Source: Pristionchus mayeri | Taxonomy: Eukaryota > Nematoda > Chromadorea > Rhabditida > Neodiplogasteridae | Reading direction: 5' to 3' | Assembly (NCBI GenBank): GCA_036245805.1 | Contig: BTRK01000003.1 | Location: 1,736,001 to 1,800,000, forward strand | Length of the DNA: 64,000 bases | Part shown: one piece after another, positions 49,301 to 63,660 of the stretch | How positions within the stretch are numbered: position 1 is the stretch's first letter | How the letters are laid out: each line of letters starts with the position of its first letter | Notes under the pieces: model-generated | What the model was told of the DNA's origin: nothing | Databases searched by the model: none | What the model saw: only the letters and a program-made list of their open reading frames with translations | Position numbers and translations under genes: made by a program

Positions 49301-52300
49301 AGCATGGAGCTCTATTTCAAAGAATACGACTTGCAGGCAGCGAGAAAGTCGATCACTTCGTTAATAACGAGAAGTAGACACAACTTTCAAAAATTTGTCG
49401 ACGACCGAAGTTCGCAAGTAAACCAGTAAAAAGACCCAGTAAGAAGGAGCGATGATGAGCATACCATGCTTAACAATTGCCCTTAGAGCATGGAGCTCTA
49501 TTTCAAAGAATACGACTTGCAGGCAGCGAGAAAGTCGATCACTTCGTTAATAACGAGAAGTAGACACAACTTTCAAAAATTTGTCGACGACCGAAGTTCG
49601 CTGACATGGACCCAGTCAAAGGAGAGATGACGAACATATCATGCTTAACAATTGCCCTTAGAGCATGGAGCTATATTTCAAAGAATACGACTTGCAGGCA
49701 GCGAGAAAGTCGATCACTTCGTTAAGAACGAGAAGTAGACACAACTTTCAAAAATTTGTCGACGACCGAAGTTCGCTGATAGGGACCCAGTAAAAAGGAG
49801 AGATGATGAACATACCATGCTTTACAATTGACCTTAGAGCATGGAGCTCTATTTTAAAGAATACGACTTGCAGGCAGCGAGAAAGTCGATCACTTCGTTA
49901 AGAACGAGAAGTAGACAAAACTTTCAAAAATTTGTCGACGACCGAAGTTCGCTGATAGGGACCCAGTAAAAAGGAGAGATGATGAACATACCATGCTTAA
50001 CAATTGACCTTAGAGCATGGAGCTCTATTTCAAAGAATACGACTTGCAGGCAGCGAGAAAGTCGATCACTTCGTTAAGAACGAGAAGTAGACACAACTTT
50101 CAAAAATTTGTCGACGACCGAAGTTCGCTGATAGGGACCCAGTAAAAAGGAGAGATGATGTACATACCATGCTTGACATTTGGCCTTAGAGCATGGAGCT
50201 CTATTTCAAAGAATACGACTTGCAGGCAGCGAGAAAGTCGATCACTTCGTTAAGAACGAGAAGTAGACACAACTTTCAAAAATTTGTCGACGACCGAAGT
50301 TCGCAAGTAAACCAGTAAAAAGACCCAGTAAGAAGGAGCGATGATGAGCATACCATGCTTAACAATTGCCCTTAGAGCATGGAGCTCTATTTCAAAGAAT
50401 ACGACTTGCAGGCAGCGAGAAAGTCGATCACTTCGTTAATAACGAGAAGTAGACACAACTTTCAAAAATTTGTCGACGACCGAAGTTCGCTGATATGGAC
50501 CCAGTCAAAGGAGAGATGACGAACATATCATGCTTAACAATTGCCCTTAGAGCATGGAGCTATATTTCAAAGAATACGACTTGCAGGCAGCGAGAAAGTC
50601 GATCACTTCGTTAAGAACGAGAAGTAGACACAACTTTCAAAAATTTGTCGACGACCGAAGTTCGCTGATATGGACCCAGTCAAAGGAGAGATGACGAACA
50701 TATCATGCTTAACAATTGCCCTTAGAGCATGGAGCTATATTTCAAAGAATACGACTTGCAGGCAGCGAGAAAGTCGATCACTTCGTTAAGAACGAGAAGT
50801 AGACACAACTTTCAAAAATTTGTCGACGACCGAAGTTCGCTGATAGGGACCCAGTAAAAAGGAGAGATGATGAACATACCATGCTTTACAATTGACCTTA
50901 GAGCATGGAGCTCTATTTCAAAGAATACGACTTGCAGGCATCGAGAAAGTCGATCACTTCGTGAAGAACGAGCTTCAGTAGACACAACTTTCAAAAATTT
51001 GTCGACGACCGAAGTTCGCCAGTAAACCAGTAAAAAGACCCAGCAAAAAGGAGAGATGATGAACATACCATGCTTAACAATTGCCCTTAGAGCATGGAGC
51101 TCTATTTCAAAGAATACGACTTGCAGGCATCGAGAAAGTCGATCACTTCGTGAAGAACGAGCTTCAGTAGACACAACTTTCAAAAATTTGTCGACGACCG
51201 AAGTTCGCCAGTAAACCAGTAAAAAGACCCAGCAAAAAGGAGAGATGATGAACATACCATGCTTAACAATTGCCCTTAGAGCATGGAGCTCTATTTCAAA
51301 GAATACGACTTGCAGGAATCGAGAAAGTCGATCACTTCGTTAAGAACGAGAAGTAGACACAACTTTCAAAAATTTGTCGACGACCGAAGTTCGCTGATAG
51401 GGACCCAGTAAAAAGGAGAGATGATGAACATACCATGCTTGACATTTGGCCTTAGAGCATGCAGATCTATTTCAAAGAATACGACTTGCAGGCAGCGAGA
51501 AAGTCGATCACTTCGTGAAGAACGAGCAGCAGTAGACACAACTTTCAAAAATTTGTCGACGACCGAAGTTCGCTGATAGGGACCCAGTAAAAAGGAGAGA
51601 TGATGAACATACCATGCTTAACAATTGACCTTAGAGCATGGAGCTCTATTTCAAAGAATACGACTTGCAGGCATCGAGAAAGTCGATCACTTCGTGAAGA
51701 ACGAGCAGCAGTAGAAACAACTTTCAAAAATTTGTCGACGACTGAAGTTCGCCAGTAAACCAGTAAAAAGACCCAGCAAAAAGGAGAGATGATGAACATA
51801 CCATGCTTAACAATTGCCCTTAGAGCATGGAGCTCTATTTCAAAGAATACGACTTGCAGGAATCGAGAAAGTCGATCACTTCGTTAAGAACGAGAAGTAG
51901 ACACAACTTTCAAAAATTTGTCGACGACCGAAGTTCGCTGATAGGGACCCAGTAAAAAGGAGAGATGATGAACATACCATGCTTGACATTTGGCCTTAGA
52001 GCATGCAGCTCTATTTCAAAGAATACGACTTGCAGGCAGCGAGAAAGTCGATGACTTCGTTAAGAACGAGAAGTAGACAAAACTTTCAAAAATTTGTCGA
52101 AGACCGAAGTTCGCTGATAGGGACCCAGTAAAAAGGAGAGATGATGAACTACCATGCTTAACAATTGACCTTAGAGCATGGAGCTCTATTTCAAAGAATA
52201 CGACTTGCAGGCATCGAGAAAGTCGATCACTTCGTGAAGAACGAGCAGCAGTAGACACAACTTTCAAAAATTTGTCGACGACCGAAGTTCGCAAGTAAAC

Positions 52301-53524
52301 CAGTAAAAAGACCCAGTAAAAAGGAGAGATGATGAACATACCATGCTTAACAATTGCCCTTAGAGCATGGAGCTCTATTTCAAAGAATACGACTTGCAGG
52401 CAGCGAGAAAGTCGATCACTTCGTTAAGAATGAGCAGCAGTAGACACAACTTTCAAAAATTTGTCGACGACCGAAGTTCGTTGATAGGGACCCAGTAAAA
52501 AGGAGAAATGATGTACATACCAAGCTTGACATTTGGCCTTAGAGCATGCAGCTCTATTTCAAAGAATACGACTTGCAGGCATCGAGAAAGTCGATCACTT
52601 CGTGAAGAACGAACAGCAGTAGACACAACTTTCAAAAATTTGTGGACGACCGAAGTTCGCTGATAGGGACCCAGTAAAAAGGAGAGATGATGTACATACC
52701 ATGCTTGACATTTGGCCTTAGAGCATGCAGCTCTATTTCAAAGAATACGACTTGCAGGCATCGAGAAAGTCGATCACTTCGTGAAGAACGAGCAGCAGTA
52801 GACACAACTTTCAAAAATTTGTCGACGACCGAAGTTCGCAAGTAAACCAGTAAAAGGACCCAGTAAAAAGGAGAGATGATGAACATACCATGCTTAACAA
52901 TTGCCCTTAGAGCACGGAGCTCTATTTCAAAGAATACGACTTGCAGGCAGCGAGAAAGTCGATCACTTCGTTAAGAACGAGAAGTAGACACAACTTTCAA
53001 AAATTTGTCGACGACCGAAGTTCGCTGATAGGGACCCAGTAAAAAGGAGAGATGATGAACATACCACTCTTAACATTTGGCCTTAGAGCATGGAGCTCTA
53101 TTTCAAAGAATACGACTTGCAGGCAGCGTGAAAGTCGATCACTTCGTGAAGAACGAGCAGTAGACACAACTTTCAAAAATTTGTCGACGACCGATGTTTG
53201 CTGATAGGGACCCAGTAAAAAGGAGAGATGATGTACATACCATGCTTGACATTTGGCCTTAGAGCATGCAGCTCTATTTCAAAGAATACGACTTGCAGGC
53301 AGCGAGAAAGTCGATCACTTCGTTAAGAACGAGAAGTAGACACAACTTTCAAAAATTTGTCGACGACCGAAGTTCGCTGATAGGGACCCAGTAAAAAGGA
53401 GAGATGATGAACATACCATTCTTAACATTTGGCCTTAGAGCATGGAGCTCTATTTCAAAGAATACGACTTGCAGGCAGCGTGAAAGTCGATCACTTCGTG
53501 AAGAACGAGCAGTAGACACAACTT

Positions 53525-56500
53525 TCAAAAATTTGTCGACGACCGATGTTTGCTGATAGGGACCCAGTAAAAAGGAGAGATGATGAACATACCATGCTTG
53601 ACATTTGGCCTTAGAGCATGCAGCTCTATTTCAAAGAATACGACTTGCAGGCATCGAGAAAGTCGATCACTTCGTGAAGAACGAGCAGCAGTAGACACAA
53701 CTTTCAAAAATTTGTCGACGACCGAAGTTCGCCAGTAAACCAGTAAAAAGACCCAGCAAAAAGGAGAGAAGATGAACATACCATGCTTAACAATTGCCCT
53801 TAGAGCATGGAGCTCTATTTCAAAGAATACGACTTGCAGGCAGCGAGAAAGTCGATCACTTCGTTAAGAACGAGAAGTAGACACAACTTTCAAAAATTTG
53901 TCGACGACCGAAGTTCGCTGATAGGGACCCAGTAAAAAGGAGAGATGATGTACATACCATGCTTGACATTTGGCCTAAGAGCATGCAGCTCTATTTCAAA
54001 GAATACGACTTGCAGGCAGCGTGAAAGTCGATCTCTTCGTGAAGAACGAGCAGTAGACACAACTTTCAAAAATTTGTCGACGACCGAAGTTCGCTGATAG
54101 GGACCCAGTAAAAAGGAGAGATGATGAACATACCATGCTTGACATTTGGCCTTAGAGCATGCAGCTCTATTTCAAAGAATACGATTTGCAGGCAGCGAGA
54201 AAGTCGATCACTTCGTTAAGAACGAGAAGTAGACAAAACTTTCAAAAATTTGTCGACGACCGAAGTTCGCTGATAGGGACCCAGTAAAAAGGAGAGATGA
54301 TGAACATACCATGCTTAACATTTGGCCTTAGAGCATGGAGCTCTATTTCAAAGAATACGACTTGCAGGCAGCGTGAAAGTCGATCACTTCGTGAAGAACG
54401 AGCAGTAGACACAACTTTCAAAAATTTGTCGACGACCGAAGTTCGCTGATAGGGACCCAGTAAAAAGGAGAGATGATGAACATACCATGCTTGACATTTG
54501 GCCTTAGAGCATGCAGCTCTATTTCAAACAATACGACTTGCAGGCAGCGTGAAAGTCGATCACTTCGTGAAGAACGAGCAGTAGACACAACTTTCAAAAA
54601 TTTGTCGACGACCGAAGTTCGCTGATAGGGACCCAGTAAAAAGGAGATATTATGAACATACCATGCTTGACATTTGGCCTTAGAGCATGCAGCTCTATTT
54701 CAAAGAATACGACTTGCAGGCAGCGAGAAAGTCGATCACTTCGTTAAGAACGAGAAGTAGACAAAACTTTCAAAAATTTGTCGACGACCGAAGTTCGCTG
54801 ATAGGGACCCAGTAAAAAGGAGAGATGATGAACATACCATGCTTAACATTTGGCCTTAGAGCATGGAGCTCTATTTCAAAGAATACGACTTGCAGGCAGC
54901 GTGAAAGTCGATCACTTCGTGAAGAACGAGCAGTAGACACAACTTTCAAAAATTTGTCGACGACCGAAGTTCGCTGATAGGGACCCATTAAAAAGGAGAG
55001 ATGATGAACATACCATGCTTAACATTTGGCCTTAGAGCATGGAGCTCTATTTCAAAGAATACGACTTGCAGGCAGCGTGAAATTCGATCACTTCGTGAAG
55101 AACGAGCAGCAGAAGACACAACTTTCAAAAATTAATTGACGACCGAAGTTCGCTGATAGGGACCCAGTAAAAAGGAGAGGATGAACATACCATGCTTGAC
55201 ATTTGGCCTTAGAGCATGCAGCTCTATTTCAAAGAATACGACTTGCAGGCAGCGTGAAAGTCGATCACTTCGTGAAGAACGAGCAGTAGACACAACTTTC
55301 AAAAATTTGTCGACGACCGAAGTTCGCTGATAGGGACCTAGTAAAAAGGAGAGATGATGAACATACCATGCTTGACATTTGGCCTTAGAGCATGCAGCTC
55401 TATTTCAAAGAATACGACTTGCAGGCAGCGTGAAAGTCGATCACTTCGTTAAGAACGAGAAGTAGACACAACTTTCAAAAATTTGTCGACGACCGAAGTT
55501 CGCTGATAGGGACCTAGTAAAAAGGAGAGATGATGAACATACCATGCTTGACATTTGGCCTTAGAGCATGCAGCTCTATTTCAAAGAATACGACTTGCAG
55601 GCAGCGTGAAAGTCGATCACTTCGTTAAGAACAAGAAGTAGACACAACTTTCAAAAATTTGTCGACGACCGAAGTTCGCTGATAGGGACCCAGTAAAAAG
55701 GAGAGGATGAACATACCATGCTTGACATTTGGCCTTAGAGCATGCAGCTCTATTTCAAAGAATACGACTTGCAGGCATCGAGAAAGTCGATCACTTCGTG
55801 AAGAACGAGCAGCAGTAGACACAACTTTCAAAAATTTGTCGACGACCGAAGTTCGCAAGTAAACCAGTAAAAGGACCCAGTAAAAAGGAGAGATGATGAA
55901 CATACCATGCTTAACAATTGCCCTTAGAGCACGGAGCTCTATTTCAAAGAATACGACTTGCAGGCAGCGAGAAAGTCGATCACTTCGTTAAGAACGAGAA
56001 GTAGACACAACTTTCAAAAATTTGTCGACGACCGAAGTTCGCTGATAGGGACCCAGTAAAAAGGAGAGATGATGAACATACCACTCTTAACATTTGGCCT
56101 TAGAGCATGGAGCTCTATTTCAAAGAATACGACTTGCAGGCAGCGTGAAAGTCGATCACTTCGTGAAGAACGAGCAGTAGACACAACTTTCAAAAATTTG
56201 TCGACGACCGATGTTTGCTGATAGGGACCCAGTAAAAAGGAGAGATGATGAACATACCATGCTTGACATTTGGCCTTAGAGCATGCAGCTCTATTTCAAA
56301 GAATACGACTTGCAGGCATCGAGAAAGTCGATCACTTCGTGAAGAACGAGCAGCAGTAGACACAACTTTCAAAAATTTGTCGACGACCGAAGTTCGCCAG
56401 TAAACCAGTAAAAAGACCCAGCAAAAAGGAGAGAAGATGAACATACCATGCTTAACAATTGCCCTTAGAGCATGGAGCTCTATTTCAAAGAATACGACTT

Positions 56501-59500
56501 GCAGGCAGCGAGAAAGTCGATCACTTCGTTAAGAACGAGAAGTAGACACAACTTTCAAAAATTTGTCGACGACCGAAGTTCGCTGATAGGGACCCAGTAA
56601 AAAGGAGAGATGATGTACATACCATGCTTGACATTTGGCCTAAGAGCATGCAGCTCTATTTCAAAGAATACGACTTGCAGGCAGCGTGAAAGTCGATCTC
56701 TTCGTGAAGAACGAGCAGTAGACACAACTTTCAAAAATTTGTCGACGACCGAAGTTCGCTGATAGGGACCCAGTAAAAAGGAGAGATGATGAACATACCA
56801 TGCTTGACATTTGGCCTTAGAGCATGCAGCTCTATTTCAAAGAATACGATTTGCAGGCAGCGAGAAAGTCGATCACTTCGTTAAGAACGAGAAGTAGACA
56901 AAACTTTCAAAAATTTGTCGACGACCGAAGTTCGCTGATAGGGACCCAGTAAAAAGGAGAGATGATGAACATACCATGCTTAACATTTGGCCTTAGAGCA
57001 TGGAGCTCTATTTCAAAGAATACGACTTGCAGGCAGCGTGAAAGTCGATCACTTCGTGAAGAACGAGCAGTAGACACAACTTTCAAAAATTTGTCGACGA
57101 CCGAAGTTCGCTGATAGGGACCCAGTAAAAAGGAGAGATGATGAACATACCATGCTTGACATTTGGCCTTAGAGCATGCAGCTCTATTTCAAACAATACG
57201 ACTTGCAGGCAGCGTGAAAGTCGATCACTTCGTGAAGAACGAGCAGTAGACACAACTTTCAAAAATTTGTCGACGACCGAAGTTCGCTGATAGGGACCCA
57301 GTAAAAAGGAGATATTATGAACATACCATGCTTGACATTTGGCCTTAGAGCATGCAGCTCTATTTCAAAGAATACGACTTGCAGGCAGCGAGAAAGTCGA
57401 TCACTTCGTTAAGAACGAGAAGTAGACAAAACTTTCAAAAATTTGTCGACGACCGAAGTTCGCTGATAGGGACCCAGTAAAAAGGAGAGATGATGAACAT
57501 ACCATGCTTAACATTTGGCCTTAGAGCATGGAGCTCTATTTCAAAGAATACGACTTGCAGGCAGCGTGAAAGTCGATCACTTCGTGAAGAACGAGCAGTA
57601 GACACAACTTTCAAAAATTTGTCGACGACCGAAGTTCGCTGATAGGGACCCATTAAAAAGGAGAGATGATGAACATACCATGCTTAACATTTGGCCTTAG
57701 AGCATGGAGCTCTATTTCAAAGAATACGACTTGCAGGCAGCGTGAAATTCGATCACTTCGTGAAGAACGAGCAGCAGAAGACACAACTTTCAAAAATTAA
57801 TTGACGACCGAAGTTCGCTGATAGGGACCCAGTAAAAAGGAGAGGATGAACATACCATGCTTGACATTTGGCCTTAGAGCATGCAGCTCTATTTCAAAGA
57901 ATACGACTTGCAGGCAGCGAGAAAGTCGATCACTTCGTTAAGAACGAGAAGTAGACAAAACTTTCAAAAATTTGTCGACGACCGAAGTTCGCTGATAGGG
58001 ACCCAGTAAAAAGGAGAGATGATGAACATACCATGCTTAACATTTGGCCTTAGAGCATGGAGCTCTATTTCAAAGAATACGACTTGCAGGCAGCGTGAAA
58101 GTCGATCACTTCGTGAAGAACGAGCAGTAGACACAACTTTCAAAAATTTGTCGACGACCGAAGTTCGCTGATAGGGACCCATTAAAAAGGAGAGATGATG
58201 AACATACCATGCTTAACATTTGGCCTTAGAGCATGGAGCTCTATTTCAAAGAATACGACTTGCAGGCAGCGTGAAATTCGATCACTTCGTGAAGAACGAG
58301 CAGCAGAAGACACAACTTTCAAAAATTAATTGACGACCGAAGTTCGCTGATAGGGACCCAGTAAAAAGGAGAGGATGAACATACCATGCTTGACATTTGG
58401 CCTTAGAGCATGCAGCTCTATTTCAAAGAATACGACTTGCAGGCAGCGTGAAAGTCGATCACTTCGTGAAGAACGAGCAGTAGACACAACTTTCAAAAAT
58501 TTGTCGACGACCGAAGTTCGCTGATAGGGACCTAGTAAAAAGGAGAGATGATGAACATACCATGCTTGACATTTGGCCTTAGAGCATGCAGCTCTATTTC
58601 AAAGAATACGACTTGCAGGCAGCGTGAAAGTCGATCACTTCGTTAAGAACGAGAAGTAGACACAACTTTCAAAAATTTGTCGACGACCGAAGTTCGCTGA
58701 TAGGGACCTAGTAAAAAGGAGAGATGATGAACATACCATGCTTGACATTTGGCCTTAGAGCATGCAGCTCTATTTCAAAGAATACGACTTGCAGGCAGCG
58801 TGAAAGTCGATCACTTCGTTAAGAACAAGAAGTAGACACAACTTTCAAAAATTTGTCGACGACCGAAGTTCGCTGATAGGGACCCAGTAAAAAGGAGAGG
58901 ATGAACATACCATGCTTGACATTTGGCCTTAGAGCATGCAGCTCTATTTCAAAGAATACGACTTGCAGGCATCGAGAAAGTCGATCACTTCGTGAAGAAC
59001 GAGCAGCAGTAGACACAACTTTCAAAAATTTGTCGACGACCGAAGTTCGCAAGTAAACCAGTAAAAGGACCCAGTAAAAAGGAGAGATGATGAACATACC
59101 ATGCTTAACAATTGCCCTTAGAGCACGGAGCTCTATTTCAAAGAATACGACTTGCAGGCAGCGAGAAAGTCGATCACTTCGTTAAGAACGAGAAGTAGAC
59201 ACAACTTTCAAAAATTTGTCGACGACCGAAGTTCGCTGATAGGGACCCAGTAAAAAGGAGAGATGATGAACATACCACTCTTAACATTTGGCCTTAGAGC
59301 ATGGAGCTCTATTTCAAAGAATACGACTTGCAGGCAGCGTGAAAGTCGATCACTTCGTGAAGAACGAGCAGTAGACACAACTTTCAAAAATTTGTCGACG
59401 ACCGATGTTTGCTGATAGGGACCCAGTAAAAAGGAGAGATGATGAACATACCATGCTTGACATTTGGCCTTAGAGCATGCAGCTCTATTTCAAAGAATAC

Positions 59501-62000
59501 GACTTGCAGGCATCGAGAAAGTCGATCACTTCGTGAAGAACGAGCAGCAGTAGACACAACTTTCAAAAATTTGTCGACGACCGAAGTTCGCCAGTAAACC
59601 AGTAAAAAGACCCAGCAAAAAGGAGAGAAGATGAACATACCATGCTTAACAATTGCCCTTAGAGCATGGAGCTCTATTTCAAAGAATACGACTTGCAGGC
59701 AGCGAGAAAGTCGATCACTTCGTTAAGAACGAGAAGTAGACACAACTTTCAAAAATTTGTCGACGACCGAAGTTCGCTGATAGGGACCCAGTAAAAAGGA
59801 GAGATGATGTACATACCATGCTTGACATTTGGCCTAAGAGCATGCAGCTCTATTTCAAAGAATACGACTTGCAGGCAGCGTGAAAGTCGATCTCTTCGTG
59901 AAGAACGAGCAGTAGACACAACTTTCAAAAATTTGTCGACGACCGAAGTTCGCTGATAGGGACCCAGTAAAAAGGAGAGATGATGAACATACCATGCTTG
60001 ACATTTGGCCTTAGAGCATGCAGCTCTATTTCAAAGAATACGATTTGCAGGCAGCGAGAAAGTCGATCACTTCGTTAAGAACGAGAAGTAGACAAAACTT
60101 TCAAAAATTTGTCGACGACCGAAGTTCGCTGATAGGGACCCAGTAAAAAGGAGAGATGATGAACATACCATGCTTAACATTTGGCCTTAGAGCATGGAGC
60201 TCTATTTCAAAGAATACGACTTGCAGGCAGCGTGAAAGTCGATCACTTCGTGAAGAACGAGCAGTAGACACAACTTTCAAAAATTTGTCGACGACCGAAG
60301 TTCGCTGATAGGGACCCAGTAAAAAGGAGAGATGATGAACATACCATGCTTGACATTTGGCCTTAGAGCATGCAGCTCTATTTCAAACAATACGACTTGC
60401 AGGCAGCGTGAAAGTCGATCACTTCGTGAAGAACGAGCAGTAGACACAACTTTCAAAAATTTGTCGACGACCGAAGTTCGCTGATAGGGACCCAGTAAAA
60501 AGGAGATATTATGAACATACCATGCTTGACATTTGGCCTTAGAGCATGCAGCTCTATTTCAAAGAATACGACTTGCAGGCAGCGAGAAAGTCGATCACTT
60601 CGTTAAGAACGAGAAGTAGACAAAACTTTCAAAAATTTGTCGACGACCGAAGTTCGCTGATAGGGACCCAGTAAAAAGGAGAGATGATGAACATACCATG
60701 CTTAACATTTGGCCTTAGAGCATGGAGCTCTATTTCAAAGAATACGACTTGCAGGCAGCGTGAAAGTCGATCACTTCGTGAAGAACGAGCAGTAGACACA
60801 ACTTTCAAAAATTTGTCGACGACCGAAGTTCGCTGATAGGGACCCATTAAAAAGGAGAGATGATGAACATACCATGCTTAACATTTGGCCTTAGAGCATG
60901 GAGCTCTATTTCAAAGAATACGACTTGCAGGCAGCGTGAAATTCGATCACTTCGTGAAGAACGAGCAGCAGAAGACACAACTTTCAAAAATTAATTGACG
61001 ACCGAAGTTCGCTGATAGGGACCCAGTAAAAAGGAGAGGATGAACATACCATGCTTGACATTTGGCCTTAGAGCATGCAGCTCTATTTCAAAGAATACGA
61101 CTTGCAGGCAGCGTGAAAGTCGATCACTTCGTGAAGAACGAGCAGTAGACACAACTTTCAAAAATTTGTCGACGACCGAAGTTCGCTGATAGGGACCTAG
61201 TAAAAAGGAGAGATGATGAACATACCATGCTTGACATTTGGCCTTAGAGCATGCAGCTCTATTTCAAAGAATACGACTTGCAGGCAGCGTGAAAGTCGAT
61301 CACTTCGTTAAGAACGAGAAGTAGACACAACTTTCAAAAATTTGTCGACGACCGAAGTTCGCTGATAGGGACCTAGTAAAAAGGAGAGATGATGAACATA
61401 CCATGCTTGACATTTGGCCTTAGAGCATGCAGCTCTATTTCAAAGAATACGACTTGCAGGCAGCGTGAAAGTCGATCACTTCGTTAAGAACAAGAAGTAG
61501 ACACAACTTTCAAAAATTTGTCGACGACCGAAGTTCGCTGATAGGGACCCAGTAAAAAGGAGAGGATGAACATACCATGCTTGACATTTGGCCTTAGAGC
61601 ATGCAGCTCTATTTCAAAGAATACGACTTGCAGGCAGCGTGAAAGTCGATCACTTCGTGAAGAACGAGCAGTAGACACAACATTCAAAAATTTGTCGATG
61701 ACCGAACTTCGCTGATAGGGACCTAGTAAAAAGGAGAGATGATGAACATACCATGCTTGACATTTGGCCTTAGAGCATGCAGCTCTATTTCAAAGAATAC
61801 GACTTGCAGGCAGCGAGAAAGTCGATCACTTCGTTAAGAACGAGAAGTAGACACAACTTTCAAAAATTTGTCGACGACCGAAGTTCGCTGATAGGGACCC
61901 AGTAAAAAGCAGAGATTATGTACATACCATGCTTGACATTTGGCCTTAGAGCATGCAGCTCTATTTCAAAGAATACGACTTGCAGGCAGCGAGAAAGTCG
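53525..62000. repeat. Large higher-order repeats of 2665 and 3194 bp
   Basis: Rare variants recur at fixed distance. GAGAAGATGAAC occurs at about 53767, 56432 and 59626 (steps 2665 and 3194). AAATTAATTGACG occurs at about 55133, 57798, 58327 and 60992 (steps 2665, 529, 2665). So 15-monomer blocks are nearly identical, and the second carries an extra 3-monomer (529 bp) duplication. Confidence 0.85.
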
Positions 62001-63421
62001 ATCACTTCGTTAAGAACGAGAACTAGACACAACTTTCAAAAATTTGTCGACGACCGAAGTTCGCTGATAGGGACCCAGTAAAAAGGAGAGATGATGAACA
62101 TACCATGCTTGACATTTGGCCTTAGAGCATGGAGCTCTATTTCAAAGAATACGACTTGCAGGCAGCGAGAAAGTCGATCACTTCGTTAAGAACGAGCAGT
62201 AGACACAACTTTCAAAAATTTGTCGACGACCGAAGTTCGCTGATAGGGACCCAGTAAAAAGGAGAGATGATGAACATACCATGCTTGACATTTGGCCTTA
62301 GAGCATGCAGCTCTATTTCAAAGAATACGACTTGCAGGCAGCGTGAAAGTCGATCACTTCGTGAAGAACGAGCAGTAGACACAACTTTCAAAAATTTGTC
62401 GACGACCGAAGTTCGCTGATAGGGACCCAGTAAAAAGGATAGATGATGAACATACCATGCTTGACATTTGGCCTTAGAGCATGCAGCTCTATTTCAAAGA
62501 ATACGACTTGCAGGCAGCGAGAAAGTCGATCACTTCGTGAAGAACGAGCAGTAGACACAACTTTCAAAAATTTGTCGACGACCGAAGTTCGCTGATAGGG
62601 ACCCAGTAAAAAGGAGAGATGATGAACATACCATGCTTGACATTTGGCCTTAGAGCATGGAGCTCTATTTCAAAGAATACGACTTGCGGGCAGCGAGAAA
62701 GTCGATCACTTCGTGAAGAACGAGCAGTAGACACAACTTTCAAAAATTTGTCGACGACCGAAGTTCGCTGATAGGGACCCAGTAAAAAGGAGAGATGATG
62801 AACATACCATGCTTGACATTTGGCCTTAGAGCATGGAGCTCTATTTCAAAGAATACGACTTGCGGGCAGCGAGAAAGTCGATCACTTCGTTAAGAACGAG
62901 CAGTAGACACAACTTTCAAAAATTTGTCGACGACCGAAGTTCGCTGATAGGGACCCAGTAAAAAGGAGAGATGATGAACATACCATGCTTAACATTTGGC
63001 CTTAGAGCATGGAGCTCTATTTCAAAGAATACGACTTGCAGGCAGCGAGAAAGTCGATCACTTCGTTAAGAACGAGAAGTAGACAAAACTTTCAAAAATT
63101 TGTCGACGACCGAAGTTCGCTGATAGGGACCCAGTAAAAAGGAGAGATGATGTACATACCATGCTTGACATTTGGCCTTAGAGCATGCAACTCTATTTCA
63201 AAGAATACGACTTGCAGGCATCGAGAAAGTCGATCACTTCGTGAAGAACGAGCAGCAGTAGACACAACTTTCAAAAATTTGTCGACGACCGAAGTTCGCT
63301 GATAGGGACCCAGTGAAAAGGAGAGATGATGAACATACCATGCTTGACATTTGGCCTTAGAGCATGGAGCTCTATTGCAAAGAATACGACTTGCAGGCAA
63401 CGAGAAAGTCGATCACTTCGT

Positions 63422-63660
63422 TAAGAACGAGAAGAGATGATGTACATACCATGCTTGACATTTGGCCTTAGAGCATGGAGCTCTATTTCAAAGAATACGA
63501 CTTGCAGGCAGCGAGAAAGTCGATCACTTCGTTAAGAACGAGAAGAGATGATGTACATACCGTGCTTGACATTTGGCCTTAGAGCATGGAGCTCTATTTC
63601 AAAGAATACGACTTGCAGGCAACGAGAAAGTCGATCACTTCGTTAAGAACGAGAAGAGAT
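63422..63660. repeat. Truncated 111-bp monomers
   Basis: GAAGAGATGATG recurs at 63431, 63542 and 63653 (111-bp step), and once more at 63943. Compared with the 176-bp monomer, 65 bp from TAGACACAAC to the end of the linker is missing. The deleted form has itself been tandemly copied. Confidence 0.85.
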
